Source of the DNA: Streptococcus suis YS56
GTDB taxonomy: Bacteria > Bacillota > Bacilli > Lactobacillales > Streptococcaceae
Direction: 5' to 3'
Length of the DNA: 64,000 nt
Assembly: GCF_000440115.1 (NCBI RefSeq)
Contig: NZ_ALMY01000004.1
Location: forward strand, 1 to 64,000
In this document: positions 9,625-21,514 of the stretch, piece after piece
Layout of the letters: every line of letters starts with the position of its first letter
Position numbering within the stretch: the stretch's first letter is position 1
Made by a program: the position numbers and the translations under genes
Notes under the pieces: model-generated
What the model saw: the letters and a program-made list of their open reading frames with translations, nothing else
Database searches by the model: none
Told to the model about the DNA's origin: nothing

Positions 9625-10668
9625 ATGGAAGAAAGAAAACGTGCTAGACTAATATATAATCCGACCTCAGGTCAAGAAATCATGAAGAAAAATGTAGCCG
9701 AAGTATTGGACATTTTGGAAGGCTACGGTTATGAAACTTCAGCTTTTCAAACAACTGCTGAGAAAGACTCTGCAAAAAATGAGGCTACACGTGCGGCACT
9801 TGCGGACTTTGACTTGATTATTGCGGCTGGTGGAGATGGAACGATCAATGAAGTCGTCAATGGAATTGCTCCGCTCGAAAAACGACCGAAAATGGCTATC
9901 ATCCCAACTGGTACAACCAATGACTATGCGCGTGCCTTAAAAGTGCCCAGGGGAAATCCTGTAGAAGCAGCTAAGGTTATTGGTAAGCAGCAGACCATTT
10001 TAATGGATATTGGTTTAGCCAAAAATCAAAAAAATGGTTTTCATCAAGAACATTATTTTATCAACATTGCTGCGGCAGGTACACTTACGGAATTGACCTA
10101 CAGTGTTCCAAGTCAACTTAAGACCATGTTTGGCTATTTGGCCTATGTGGTAAAAGGAGCAGAACTCTTGCCACAAGTACAATTTACACCTGTTCGTGTA
10201 GAGCATGACGAGGGCGTGTTTGAAGGCTCGGTTTCAATGATTTTTGTTGCCTTAACCAATTCAATTGGAGGTTTTGAACAGATCGTTCCAGATGCTAAGT
10301 TGGATGACGGCAATTTTACCTTATTAATGGTAAAAACGGGAAATTTATTTGAAATTCTGCATCTGATTCGTCAAGTCTTAGACGGTGGCAAACACATTGA
10401 GAGTGATCTAGTTGAATACATAAAAACCAAGAGCCTATCCATCGAAAATCTGAACCCAGATAACCGTCTACTGCTCAATCTAGATGGAGAGTTTGGTGGG
10501 GAAGCCCCTGTTCGTCTGTACAACCTATCAAACCATATAGAGTTTTTCGCAGATACAGATCTGGTTTCAGACCATGCAATCACTCTTGATACTGAGCAGA
10601 TGAATCGAGAAGATATGGCCAAACGATTCATTGAAGAAACAGACCATATTGATGAAGCTATTAAATAG
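9625..10668 (+). CDS. dagK: Diacylglycerol/lipid kinase (DagK/YegS family)
   Basis: This 347-residue soluble lipid kinase probably phosphorylates diacylglycerol released by lipoteichoic acid synthesis, returning phosphatidate to phospholipid synthesis. The N-terminal catalytic domain shows YNPTSGQE and the ATP-site motif GGDGTINEVVNGI, then PTGTTNDYAR, as in DgkB. The ATG at 9625 follows AAAGG; an upstream in-frame ATG at 9589 lies within ligA and is not used. It is cotranscribed with ligA and ends at a terminator. Confidence 0.9.
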   Translation: MEERKRARLIYNPTSGQEIMKKNVAEVLDILEGYGYETSAFQTTAEKDSAKNEATRAALADFDLIIAAGGDGTINEVVNGIAPLEKRPKMAIIPTGTTNDYARALKVPRGNPVEAAKVIGKQQTILMDIGLAKNQKNGFHQEHYFINIAAAGTLTELTYSVPSQLKTMFGYLAYVVKGAELLPQVQFTPVRVEHDEGVFEGSVSMIFVALTNSIGGFEQIVPDAKLDDGNFTLLMVKTGNLFEILHLIRQVLDGGKHIESDLVEYIKTKSLSIENLNPDNRLLLNLDGEFGGEAPVRLYNLSNHIEFFADTDLVSDHAITLDTEQMNREDMAKRFIEETDHIDEAIK

Positions 10669-10669
10669 G

Positions 10670-10705
10670 AAGAAAAGATGAAACCGTCTTTTCTTTTTAT
10701 TTTGT
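10670..10705 (+). terminator. Terminator after dagK
   Basis: AAGAAAAGA pairs with TCTTTTCTT across an eight-base loop, followed by a T-rich stretch. It separates ligA-dagK from the ATP synthase operon. Confidence 0.75.
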
Positions 10706-10713
10706 AAAAATGA

Positions 10714-10727
10714 ATTAAACGCTTACA
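10714..10727 (+). promoter_or_regulatory. cre-like site upstream of the atp promoter
   Basis: The 14 bases ATTAAACGCTTACA match 12 of 14 positions of the CcpA cre consensus TGWAANCGNTNWCA. The site lies 15 bases upstream of the -35 box, a position where CcpA more often activates than represses. It is based on a pattern match only. Confidence 0.35.
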
Positions 10728-10741
10728 ATGGCGGTATTTTC

Positions 10742-10770
10742 TTGACAAATAGATGTTTTAGGAGTATCCT
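10742..10770 (+). promoter_or_regulatory. Promoter of the ATP synthase operon
   Basis: A perfect -35 TTGACA (10742-10747), a 17-base spacer and TATCCT (10765-10770) lie 34 bases before the atpE ATG. Confidence 0.75.
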
Positions 10771-10804
10771 TACATGGTATTAAATTTTAAAAGGAGAATT
10801 CGTT

Positions 10805-11005
10805 ATGAGTTTAGGCGCATTGGCCCTTGGATTGGCCTGTCTTGGTGTAAGTATCGGTGAGGGACTGTTGGTGGCTTCATACCTTAGTTCGACTGCACGT
10901 CAACCAGAAATGCAAAGTAAATTGATGGCTGGTGTATTTTTGGGTGTTGCCTTTATCGAGGGAACTTTCTTCGTAACCTTGGCTATGACATTTGTCTTGA
11001 AATAG
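10805..11005 (+). CDS. atpE: ATP synthase F0 subunit c
   Basis: This 66-residue proteolipid has two membrane helices joined by a polar loop with the RQPEMQ motif, and the proton-carrying acidic residue in the second helix (FIEGTFF). It forms the rotor ring of F0. It is the first gene of the operon, after the strong RBS AAAAGGAG. The F0 order c-a-b is typical of streptococci, in which the enzyme mostly works as an ATP-driven proton pump for pH homeostasis. Confidence 0.96.
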   Translation: MSLGALALGLACLGVSIGEGLLVASYLSSTARQPEMQSKLMAGVFLGVAFIEGTFFVTLAMTFVLK

Positions 11006-11041
11006 TAGAAAATAGAGAAATAGAAAAGGGGGGAACCTCCA

Positions 11042-11758
11042 TTGGAAGAACATTTAAGTCCAACCCTTACCCTTGGTCCCGTAACCTTTGACCTGACCAT
11101 GGTATTGGTTTCTGTCATTACCATTTCCATTATTTTCTTACTTGTTTTTTGGGCTAGTCGTCGGATGGAGCTCAAGCCTAAAGGAAAACAGAATGTTTTG
11201 GAGTACGTTTACGAATTGACCATCAATTTTACAAAAGGGAATCTTGGCGATGCGGAAGCAAAGCGGTATTCCTTGTTCTTCTTTACAGTCTTTACTTTTC
11301 TTTTGGTTGCCAATAATCTAGGTTTGATGACCAAATTGGAAACAGCAGAAGGACATAATTTGTGGACTTCTCCAACGGCCAATATGGCTTACGATTTCGG
11401 TTTGGCAACAATTGCAACAGTATTTTGTCATGTTGAGGGTATTCGTCGTCGCGGTTTCAAGGCATACCTCAAATCTTTTGTGACACCCTGGGCTATGGCT
11501 CCAATGAACATTTTGGAAGAAGTGACCAACCTTGTGTCGCTTGCTCTTCGTCTGTACGGTAACATTTATGCTGGTGAAGTGCTTGTCTCTCTTCTTCTAC
11601 AATTATCTCAACAAAGTGCACTTGCATATCCAATTGCCTTTGCTCTGAACGTTGTTTGGACAGCATTTTCTGTATTCATTTCATGCTTGCAGGGATATGT
11701 ATTTATCATGTTGGTATCTATGTACTTAAATAAAAAAATTAGTGGTGAGAGTGAATAG
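11042..11758 (+). CDS. atpB: ATP synthase F0 subunit a
   Basis: The stator channel subunit, 238 residues with five or six membrane helices. The helix with the essential arginine is visible as [13 protein letters not shown]. Translation begins with TTG at 11042 ([13 protein letters not shown]) after the purine run AAAAGGGGGGAA; no ATG is available at the conserved N-terminus. Confidence 0.95.
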   Translation: MEEHLSPTLTLGPVTFDLTMVLVSVITISIIFLLVFWASRRMELKPKGKQNVLEYVYELTINFTKGNLGDAEAKRYSLFFFTVFTFLLVANNLGLMTKLETAEGHNLWTSPTANMAYDFGLATIATVFCHVEGIRRRGFKAYLKSFVTPWAMAPMNILEEVTNLVSLALRLYGNIYAGEVLVSLLLQLSQQSALAYPIAFALNVVWTAFSVFISCLQGYVFIMLVSMYLNKKISGESE

Positions 11759-11775
11759 GAAAGGGAATGACAACT

Positions 11776-12282
11776 ATGGCAACAACTATTACAATGCAAT
11801 CTAGTACCATTCTTGGAAACTTTATCTTGGTAACAGTCTCATTTGCAGTACTTATTATTCTTATTCGTGTTTTTGCATGGGATAAAATTACAGGTATTTT
11901 TGAAGAACGTGCCAATAAGATTGCAAATGATATTGATGCTGCAGAAGAAAAACTAACAGCAGCAGCGAACCTTGTTCAACAACGTGAAGATGAGTTGGTA
12001 CAGGGACGTATTGAAAGTCAAAAGATTATTCAAGACGCGGTTGAACGCGCAAAACTAGAGAAAAAACGTATTCTTGAGCAAGCAGATGTTGAAATTCAAG
12101 GATTGAAGCAAAAAGCTCAATTGGAAATTGAAGCTGAAAAACGTGAAGCACAAGAAAACTTGCGTGTTCAAGTTGCTGAATTGGCAGTTGATCTTGCAAG
12201 CAAAATTATTTTGGAAGATTTGGACCAACAAGCTCATAGTAACTTGATTGACCGTTATTTGGACAAACTAGGAGACAAGTAG
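11776..12282 (+). CDS. atpF: ATP synthase F0 subunit b
   Basis: This is the peripheral stalk subunit: one N-terminal membrane helix (about 15-35) followed by a long, charged coiled coil. I chose the ATG at 11776 (MATTITMQSS) because its spacing from AGGAAAGGG is about 10 bases; an ATG at 11767 is only two bases from the GGG. The protein is 168 residues, a normal length. The stop TAG is followed directly by the atpH ATG. Confidence 0.93.
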   Translation: MATTITMQSSTILGNFILVTVSFAVLIILIRVFAWDKITGIFEERANKIANDIDAAEEKLTAAANLVQQREDELVQGRIESQKIIQDAVERAKLEKKRILEQADVEIQGLKQKAQLEIEAEKREAQENLRVQVAELAVDLASKIILEDLDQQAHSNLIDRYLDKLGDK

Positions 12283-12816
<534 letters not shown>

Positions 12817-12837
12817 AAAATAGAAAGTGGTGTTCTT

Positions 12838-14340
12838 TTGATTAATGCACAAGAAATTAGCGCTTTACTAAAAAAACAAATTGAAGGCTTTCAGCCTGAC
12901 TTTGACTACACAGAGACTGGTGTCGTAACCTATATCGGTGACGGTATCGCCCGTGCGCAAGGTCTTGACAATGCCATGAGTGGAGAGCTTTTGGTATTTG
13001 AAAATGGCACCATTGGTATGGCACAAAACTTAGAAACCAACGATGTTGGTATCATCATTCTCGGACAATTTACCGATATTCGTGAAGGGTCAGTTGTTCG
13101 TCGTACTGGTAAAATTATGGAAGTACCAGTTGGTTCGGCTTTGATTGGTCGTGTCATCAACCCACTTGGTCAACCTGTGGATGGTCTTGGTGAAATTCGT
13201 ACTAGTAAGACTCGTCCGATTGAATATCCAGCACCAGGTGTTATGCAACGTAAGTCGGTTAATGAACCGCTTCAAACTGGTCTTAAGGCTATTGACGCTT
13301 TGGTTCCGATTGGTCGTGGTCAGCGTGAATTGATTATCGGTGACCGTCAGACAGGGAAGACATCTGTAGCTATTGATGCTATTCTCAACCAAAAGGGCCA
13401 AGACATGATTTGTATCTATGTGGCTATCGGTCAGAAAGAGTCAACTGTTCGTACTCAGGTTGAAACGCTTCGTCAATATGGTGCTTTGGATTACACAATC
13501 GTAGTAACTGCATCTGCTTCACAACCGTCTCCATTGCTTTTCTTGGCTCCTTATGCAGGTGTTGCAATGGCAGAAGAGTTCATGTATGAAGGCAAACACG
13601 TCTTGATTGTTTACGATGATTTGTCAAAACAAGCGGTAGCTTACCGTGAATTATCTCTCTTGCTTCGTCGTCCTCCGGGTCGTGAAGCCTATCCAGGGGA
13701 TGTATTCTACTTGCACAGTCGTTTGCTAGAGCGTTCAGCAAAGGTTTCAGATGAATTGGGCGGTGGCTCCATTACAGCTCTACCATTTATCGAAACACAA
13801 GCGGGAGATATTTCAGCATATATCGCGACCAACGTGATTTCTATCACGGATGGACAAATCTTCTTGAAGGACGATTTATTCAACTCTGGTATCCGTCCAG
13901 CCATTGATGCGGGTTCTTCTGTATCGCGTGTTGGTGGCTCTGCACAGATTAAGGCCATGAAAAAGGTTGCAGGTACCCTTCGTATCGATTTGGCTTCATA
14001 CCGTGAATTAGAAGCCTTTACGCAATTTGGTTCGGATTTGGATGCAGCAACTCAGGCCAAACTTAACCGTGGTCGTCGGACTGTGGAAGTCTTGAAACAA
14101 CCATTGCATAAGCCACTTCCAGTTGAAAAACAGGTTTTGATTTTGTATGCTTTGACAAATGGCTTCTTGGATTCAGTGCCAATTGATGACATTTTGGCAT
14201 TTGAAGAAGAACTGTACGCATATTTTGATTTGCACTACGATGGTCTTTTGGATGTTATTCGCACAACAAAAGATCTTCCTGACACAGATGAATTGAATGC
14301 TGCTATCCAAGCTTTCAAAGACCAGTCTGTCTTTAAGTAA
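12838..14340 (+). CDS. atpA: ATP synthase F1 subunit alpha
   Basis: The non-catalytic nucleotide-binding subunit, 500 residues. It shows the Walker A motif GDRQTGKTS, the sequence RELIIGDRQ before it, and the family segment [25 protein letters not shown]. The start codon is TTG at 12838 ([11 protein letters not shown]) after GAAAGTGGTG; this matches the expected MxxNAQEIS N-terminus. Confidence 0.96.
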   Translation: MINAQEISALLKKQIEGFQPDFDYTETGVVTYIGDGIARAQGLDNAMSGELLVFENGTIGMAQNLETNDVGIIILGQFTDIREGSVVRRTGKIMEVPVGSALIGRVINPLGQPVDGLGEIRTSKTRPIEYPAPGVMQRKSVNEPLQTGLKAIDALVPIGRGQRELIIGDRQTGKTSVAIDAILNQKGQDMICIYVAIGQKESTVRTQVETLRQYGALDYTIVVTASASQPSPLLFLAPYAGVAMAEEFMYEGKHVLIVYDDLSKQAVAYRELSLLLRRPPGREAYPGDVFYLHSRLLERSAKVSDELGGGSITALPFIETQAGDISAYIATNVISITDGQIFLKDDLFNSGIRPAIDAGSSVSRVGGSAQIKAMKKVAGTLRIDLASYRELEAFTQFGSDLDAATQAKLNRGRRTVEVLKQPLHKPLPVEKQVLILYALTNGFLDSVPIDDILAFEEELYAYFDLHYDGLLDVIRTTKDLPDTDELNAAIQAFKDQSVFK

Positions 14341-14351
14341 AGGAGTGAATG

Positions 14352-16656
<2,305 letters not shown>

Positions 16657-16665
16657 AGGTGGCTT

Positions 16666-17082
16666 ATGGGACAAATGACTGTACAAATCGTAACACCAGA
16701 CGGTATCAAATATGACCATCATGCAGCATTTGTTTTGGTCAAAACGGTTGATGGTGAGATGGGTGTCTATTCTGGACATGAAGAACTGATTGCAGTTTTG
16801 GAAATCGGTGAAATGAAAGTGCGTCGTGTGGATGATGAAAACCATGTAGACTGGATTGCGGTCAATGGTGGAATCATTGAAGTCAACAAGGATATTATTA
16901 CGGTCATTTCTGATTCCGCTGAGCGGGAACGGGATATTGATATTAGTCGTGCGGAACGTGCCAAATTGCGCGCGGAACGTGAATTGGAAGAAGCACAGAC
17001 TGCTCGTAATATTGATATGGAGATGCGTGCAACAGTCGCCCTCCAACGTGCGATAAATCGTATTCGTGTTGGAAAACATTAA
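16666..17082 (+). CDS. atpC: ATP synthase F1 subunit epsilon
   Basis: This 138-residue subunit has the N-terminal beta-sandwich (TVQIVTPDG...[20 protein letters not shown]) and a C-terminal two-helix region rich in R and E that can inhibit ATP hydrolysis. RBS GAGG is six bases before the ATG. It is the last gene of the operon, followed by a terminator. Confidence 0.95.
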   Translation: MGQMTVQIVTPDGIKYDHHAAFVLVKTVDGEMGVYSGHEELIAVLEIGEMKVRRVDDENHVDWIAVNGGIIEVNKDIITVISDSAERERDIDISRAERAKLRAERELEEAQTARNIDMEMRATVALQRAINRIRVGKH

Positions 17083-17088
17083 TCTATA

Positions 17089-17119
17089 TGGGATTGAACT
17101 TGGTTCAGTTCCATTTTTT
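17089..17119 (+). terminator. Terminator of the atp operon
   Basis: TGGGATTGAAC pairs with GTTCAGTTCCA (G-T wobbles only) across a three-base loop, followed by six T. The next promoter begins eight bases later. Confidence 0.85.
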
Positions 17120-17126
17120 AATTTCA

Positions 17127-17135
17127 TGGTATAAT
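17127..17135 (+). promoter_or_regulatory. Extended -10 promoter abutting the DUF1146 start codon
   Basis: TGGTATAAT ends six bases before the ATG at 17142, the same distance as at ligA. There is no room for an SD. The surrounding 17 bases recur exactly at 63982-63998. Confidence 0.7.
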
Positions 17136-17141
17136 GGAAAC

Positions 17142-17366
17142 ATGGTAATTTCAATTTTACAGTTTTTTAGTCATATATTGTTTATCTATCTGGCTCATCA
17201 TCTCTTGGTTACAACAGTTGATTGGTCACGGTGGTTGAAGGTGACGGGGGACAATCAGCGTAAAATCAACCTACTGATCTTGTTTCTAGCCATTGCTCTA
17301 GGATATTTGGTTTCAACATTTTTCTTGGAATTATTGGTGGTAGGTCGTTCATTTGCTAATATTTAA
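17142..17366 (+). CDS. DUF1146-family small membrane protein
   Basis: This 74-residue protein has two membrane helices (about 4-24 and 45-68) separated by a short basic loop (WSRWLKVTGDNQRK). It matches the small DUF1146 family found between the atp operon and murA in Firmicutes. Function is unknown. The ATG at 17142 has no SD; an in-frame ATG at 17088 would read through the atp terminator and its own -10 box and is rejected. murA follows 16 bases after the stop. Confidence 0.8.
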   Translation: MVISILQFFSHILFIYLAHHLLVTTVDWSRWLKVTGDNQRKINLLILFLAIALGYLVSTFFLELLVVGRSFANI

Positions 17367-17382
17367 TAGAAAAGAGTAGTAT

Positions 17383-18666
17383 ATGGATACAATTATTGTT
17401 ACAGGTAGTCAAAACGGTTTGAAAGGACAGGTTGAGATTGAGGGAGCGAAGAATGCCGTTCTGCCTTTATTGGCAGCAACAGTTCTAGCAAGTCAAGGAC
17501 AAACCAAATTGACTCAGGTACCAATTCTTTCTGATGTTTATACCATGAATAATGTGGTTCGAGGTTTGGGAGTTCGGGTTAAATTTGATGAAGCTACCAA
17601 ATCAATCGATATTGATGCAACTGGCAAACTTGGAAATGAAACTCCTTATAAGTATGTGAGTCAAATGCGGGCTTCTATTGTAATTCTTGGTCCGATTTTG
17701 GCACGTAATGGCTATGCTAAGGTTTCTATGCCAGGTGGTTGTACCATCGGTAGCCGTCCTATTGATTTGCATTTGAAAGGTTTGCAAGCTATGGGGGCTA
17801 AAATTAAACAAAGAGCTGGATATATTGAAGCAAGTGCGGAGAACTTGCAGGGAGCTCATATCTATCTTGATTTCCCAAGTGTTGGGGCAACGCAAAACTT
17901 GATGATGGCTGCAACGCTTGCGCAGGGTACAACTGTTTTGGAAAATGCTGCGCGGGAACCAGAAATCGTAGACCTGGCAATTTTCCTCAACAAAATGGGT
18001 GCCAATGTTAAGGGGGCAGGTACAGAGACGATTACGGTCACTGGTGTAGAAGAATTGACTGGAGCAGAACATCAAGTGGTGCAAGACCGCATCGAAGCAG
18101 GAACCTTTATGGTGGCTGCGGCAATGACTGGTGGCGATGTCTTGGTTAAGGATGCTGTCTGGGAGCACAACCGTCCACTCATTTCTAAGATGTTGGAAAT
18201 GGGAGTTGAGGTGACGGAAGAAGCTGAGGGGATTCGAGTACGTTCACAGGTGGACAAGCTCAAACCCGTAACAGTAAAAACCTTACCACACCCAGGCTTC
18301 CCAACGGATATGCAGGCTCAATTTACAGCCCTAATGGCAGTTGCAAAGGGTGAGTCAACCATGATTGAGACGGTATTTGAAAATCGTTTCCAGCATTTAG
18401 AAGAAATGCGTCGAATGGATTTGCATGCAGAAATTTTACGGGACACGGCAATCATCACGGGAGGACAAGCTCTTCAAGGAGCCCAAGTCATGTCAACGGA
18501 CTTGCGAGCTAGTGCAGCCTTGATTTTGGCTGGTTTGGTCGCTGAAGGTGAAACCACTGTTGGTAAGTTGACGCATTTGGACCGAGGCTATTATCGATTC
18601 CATGAGAAGTTAGCTGGCTTAGGGGCAGATATTAAACGTGTCAATAGGGAGGATGAAAATGGATAA
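17383..18666 (+). CDS. murA: UDP-N-acetylglucosamine 1-carboxyvinyltransferase MurA
   Basis: MurA transfers enolpyruvate from PEP to UDP-GlcNAc, the committed step of peptidoglycan synthesis and the target of fosfomycin. The 427-residue protein has the EPSP-synthase-type double fold. [12 protein letters not shown] at the N-terminus and the active-site loop [15 protein letters not shown] with C120 are visible; cysteine here is the fosfomycin-sensitive form. Streptococci usually carry two murA paralogues; the epuA-endA context fits the murA1-type locus. Confidence 0.96.
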   Translation: MDTIIVTGSQNGLKGQVEIEGAKNAVLPLLAATVLASQGQTKLTQVPILSDVYTMNNVVRGLGVRVKFDEATKSIDIDATGKLGNETPYKYVSQMRASIVILGPILARNGYAKVSMPGGCTIGSRPIDLHLKGLQAMGAKIKQRAGYIEASAENLQGAHIYLDFPSVGATQNLMMAATLAQGTTVLENAAREPEIVDLAIFLNKMGANVKGAGTETITVTGVEELTGAEHQVVQDRIEAGTFMVAAAMTGGDVLVKDAVWEHNRPLISKMLEMGVEVTEEAEGIRVRSQVDKLKPVTVKTLPHPGFPTDMQAQFTALMAVAKGESTMIETVFENRFQHLEEMRRMDLHAEILRDTAIITGGQALQGAQVMSTDLRASAALILAGLVAEGETTVGKLTHLDRGYYRFHEKLAGLGADIKRVNREDENG

Positions 18667-18850
18667 GGATAATCTTAGCTATGTTGGTAAAAATTTAATC
18701 TTAGTAGCAGTTGTTTTGTTGATTGCTATTTTGGTGTTTATTTTAGGATTAATGGTTGGTTACGGTGTCATAGGAGATGGAGACAATGTATTTGCGGTGT
18801 TGTCACCAGCCAAGTGGCAAGAACTAATCGGTAAATTTACAGGAAAGTAG
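18659..18850 (+). CDS. epuA: EpuA-family small membrane protein
   Basis: This 63-residue protein has one central membrane helix (about 14-38) and a short polar tail. Gene order murA-epuA-endA is the same as in Streptococcus pneumoniae. The family is often labelled as an RNA polymerase beta-associated subunit, but the molecular role is not settled. The ATG at 18659 is preceded by GGGAGG at good spacing and lies eight bases inside the end of murA; an ATG two codons earlier is possible. Confidence 0.8.
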   Translation: MDKDNLSYVGKNLILVAVVLLIAILVFILGLMVGYGVIGDGDNVFAVLSPAKWQELIGKFTGK

Positions 18851-18879
18851 GCTGGACCTGCTTTTTTGATGGAGAGAAA

Positions 18880-19719
18880 ATGGCGAAGAAAAATGTAAAA
18901 AAACAAGCAATGAGTCTGCTCAGCTTATTGGCTACGATTGTTGTAGTAGCGGGTGGCTATCTTTTAAGTGATAACAAGAGCAGTAACGTTGCTGAATATT
19001 CTTATTATGTCAATCAATCGCAGGCCAGTGAGTCTACCCCGAGTGAGGAATTAGCTCGTTCTGTTTTAACAGAGAGTGTAAAAAAACAACTGGGCAATTC
19101 GATTGATTGGAATGGCGCTGGTGCCTTTATTATCAACGGCAATAAGACAGATTTGGATGCTTCGGTCACAAGCAAGCCCTATGCAGATAATAAGACAAAG
19201 ACTGTGCAGGGAGAAACGGTTCCAACGGTGGCAAATGCCCTGATGACCAAGGCGACGAGACAGTACAAGGACCGCAACGAAACAGGAAACGGAAGTACAT
19301 CATGGACTCCGGCTGGTTGGCATCAGGTTCAGGATTTGGAAGGGGCCTATGATCATGCGATTGATAGAGGGCATCTGCTGGGCTATGCCTTGATTGGTGG
19401 TTTAAAAGGCTACGATGCTTCGACTAGTAATCCTAAAAATATCGCAGTTCAAACAGCTTGGGCCAATCAGGCAAGAGCTGAGGATTCGACGGGGCAAAAC
19501 TATTTTGAAAGCCAGGTGCGTAAAGCTTTAGACAAGAACAAGCGGATTCGTTACCGAGTCACCTTGATCTATGCTGATGAGGATGATTTGCTTCCAGTTG
19601 GAAGTCATCTGGAAGCAAAATCATCCGATGGCAGCTTGGAGTTTAATGTCTTTGTACCTAACGTGCAGAGCGGACTCAGTATTAACTACAATAGTGGGGC
19701 AATTACAGTAAATCAATAA
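18880..19719 (+). CDS. endA: DNA-entry nuclease EndA
   Basis: EndA is a membrane-anchored, non-specific DNA/RNA endonuclease that degrades one strand during natural transformation and can degrade extracellular DNA. The 279-residue protein has an N-terminal signal anchor (about 10-28) and a beta-beta-alpha-metal nuclease domain with the DRGH motif at 162-165 (catalytic H165), followed by [15 protein letters not shown] carrying the metal-binding Asn. All key residues look intact, so it should be active. Confidence 0.93.
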   Translation: MAKKNVKKQAMSLLSLLATIVVVAGGYLLSDNKSSNVAEYSYYVNQSQASESTPSEELARSVLTESVKKQLGNSIDWNGAGAFIINGNKTDLDASVTSKPYADNKTKTVQGETVPTVANALMTKATRQYKDRNETGNGSTSWTPAGWHQVQDLEGAYDHAIDRGHLLGYALIGGLKGYDASTSNPKNIAVQTAWANQARAEDSTGQNYFESQVRKALDKNKRIRYRVTLIYADEDDLLPVGSHLEAKSSDGSLEFNVFVPNVQSGLSINYNSGAITVNQ

Positions 19720-19758
19720 ATAGTCAGACGAATTCTCCCTCGCTAGATCAAATATATC

Positions 19759-19789
19759 AGACGATTTTCATATAAAATCGTCTTTTTTT
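19759..19789 (+). terminator. Terminator after endA
   Basis: AGACGATTTT pairs with AAAATCGTCT across a five-base loop, followed by seven T in a row. It insulates the glucuronate regulon from endA. Confidence 0.9.
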
Positions 19790-19819
19790 ACGTATAATTA
19801 AAAATATTTACAAAAACAG

Positions 19820-19848
19820 TTGACAAATCATCTGATGAATATTAGAAT
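19820..19848 (+). promoter_or_regulatory. Promoter and GntR-type operator of glucuronate operon 1
   Basis: Consensus -35 TTGACA (19820-19825), 17-base spacer and TAGAAT (19843-19848). The spacer contains the operator AAATCATCTGATGAAT (19825-19840) with the perfect 11-base palindrome TCATC-T-GATGA. The same arrangement with one base change occurs at 25175-25203, so the two operons are probably controlled by one repressor, most simply the GntR protein at 24404. Confidence 0.8.
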
Positions 19849-19856
19849 ATAGTTAA

Positions 19857-19870
19857 AGAAAACGCTTACG
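19857..19870 (+). promoter_or_regulatory. cre-like site downstream of promoter 1
   Basis: AGAAAACGCTTACG matches 12 of 14 positions of the CcpA cre consensus and lies at about +3 to +16, where CcpA binding represses. The second operon has an equivalent site, consistent with glucose repression of the regulon. Confidence 0.6.
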
Positions 19871-19905
19871 ACTTTGTCGTAGAAAACATTTAGGAGGAAT
19901 TTCCA

Positions 19906-21459
19906 ATGGAAAAACATGTTGAGCAACGTGTCGAAGACGTTACTTATAATAAAGCCAAGTTATGGCAAATTATATTATTTGCGATGAACAATTCATCGAC
20001 GAATATTTACTTGGTTGCCTTTACTTTCGTGACTTATTTATCGACAGGCGTGCTTGGTCTGGCAGCCCTGTTTGTTAGTCAACTCATGGGCTATATTCGT
20101 ATTTTTGATGGGTTCATCGATCCTACAATCGGAGTTATCATTGATAAAACGGATACTAAGTTTGGTAAATATCGTCCCATCTTGGTTTTGGGGAATATCA
20201 TTACAGCAGCTTCTCTTTTTATGATGTTAGGTTTAAGTGGAGTTAGTGAGAGTCTCCGTCTTCCTCTATTCATCCTTGTAATGATTATCCATAAAATTGG
20301 TTATTCATTGCAACAGACTATTACAAAAGCAGGACAAGTTGCGCTTACCAATGATCCAAAGCAACGTCCAATCTTTAATATTGTTGATGGTATTGCCACA
20401 ACTGTGTTGATGACTGGTAGTCAGGTTGTTGTATCAGGGACATTGGTTCCGAAACATGGTGGTTTCACTCCAAGTTTCTTCCAAGAATTGTTCCTCGGTG
20501 TAGTAGTAATTTCAGCTGTTCTGGGTATTCTTGCTATTATCGGTATTTGGGAGAAAGACAATAAGAAATACTTTGGTCTTGGTGAGAAGACACAAGAAAC
20601 GAAGTTGAAAGACTACTGGAAAGTTATCAAAGGAAACAAACCTTTGCAGGTTCTTTCAATCTCTGCAGCCTTTGTAAAATTTGTTGCTCAACTGTTTGGA
20701 GATTCCGTTATCGGGGTTATGCTGTATGGTATCATCTTTGGTGATTATGCCCTTTCAGGAAAGATGTCTATGCTTCTGATTTTACCTGGTATTCTCGTAA
20801 CTGTTGGAGCAGCTCAGCTAGCTCGTCGTAAAGGTTTACGTTTTGCATATGTAACTGCACTGCAATTAGGTATTACAGGTCTCATCGTTCTAGCAGTTAT
20901 GCTTCTTTCTGCTAAACCAGGGATGTTAGACTTGTCAAATTGGAATCTCTACACAATCGGTTTCTTTGTTGTTTATATCATTGCTCGCTACGCATCTAGT
21001 GCCCCATCTGGTTTGGTATTGACCATGGGTGCGGATATTACAGACTATGAAACATCAGTATCTGGTCGTTACTTGTCAGGTATGATTGGGACTATCTTCT
21101 CATTGACAGACTCAATCGCTTCTTCATTTGCTCCAATGGTTGTTGGATTTGTATTAGCAGGTATCGGTTTTGGTAAAGAGTACCCAACTGTTGAAACAGC
21201 ATTCTCAACAGATTTGAGAATGGCACTGATTGTCCTGTTGACAGTGATTCCAGCAGCGGTATTGAGCGTATCCTTGTTCTTGATGAAATTCTACAAACTA
21301 GACCGTGAAGAAATGGCTCGTATTCAAGAGAAAATCCATGTTATGAAAGCGGCAAAAGATGAAGAACGTGTGCGTGCGATTGCAAAAAATGTTCCATTAT
21401 CTGATATGGATTATGTGGATGTAACTCAATATAAGGTTGACCAGTACGACGATAAATAA
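19906..21459 (+). CDS. GPH-family sugar/glucuronide:cation symporter
   Basis: This 517-residue, 12-helix transporter belongs to the glycoside-pentoside-hexuronide (MFS_2) family with UidB, MelB and XynP. The family motif region FDGFIDPTIGVIIDKT followed by KFGKYRPILVLG is clear after the second helix. The last 60 residues form a charged cytoplasmic tail. As first gene of an operon with KDG kinase and beta-glucuronidase, it most likely imports glucuronides or small glucuronate-bearing oligosaccharides. The RBS AGGAGGAA is strong. Confidence 0.85.
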   Translation: MEKHVEQRVEDVTYNKAKLWQIILFAMNNSSTNIYLVAFTFVTYLSTGVLGLAALFVSQLMGYIRIFDGFIDPTIGVIIDKTDTKFGKYRPILVLGNIITAASLFMMLGLSGVSESLRLPLFILVMIIHKIGYSLQQTITKAGQVALTNDPKQRPIFNIVDGIATTVLMTGSQVVVSGTLVPKHGGFTPSFFQELFLGVVVISAVLGILAIIGIWEKDNKKYFGLGEKTQETKLKDYWKVIKGNKPLQVLSISAAFVKFVAQLFGDSVIGVMLYGIIFGDYALSGKMSMLLILPGILVTVGAAQLARRKGLRFAYVTALQLGITGLIVLAVMLLSAKPGMLDLSNWNLYTIGFFVVYIIARYASSAPSGLVLTMGADITDYETSVSGRYLSGMIGTIFSLTDSIASSFAPMVVGFVLAGIGFGKEYPTVETAFSTDLRMALIVLLTVIPAAVLSVSLFLMKFYKLDREEMARIQEKIHVMKAAKDEERVRAIAKNVPLSDMDYVDVTQYKVDQYDDK

Positions 21460-21468
21460 TACATTAAC

Positions 21469-21496
21469 GACCTAGTTGGAGGCTTCCAGCTGGGTC
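21469..21496 (+). promoter_or_regulatory. Intercistronic hairpin between importer and kinase genes
   Basis: GACCTAGTTGGA pairs with TCCAGCTGGGTC (two G-T pairs) across a four-base loop, followed by TTTC. The stem is strong but the T-run is short, so it may be a weak attenuator or an mRNA-stabilising structure that sets the importer:kinase ratio. Confidence 0.55.
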
Positions 21497-21514
21497 TTTC
21501 ATCTAGGAGGCGGT

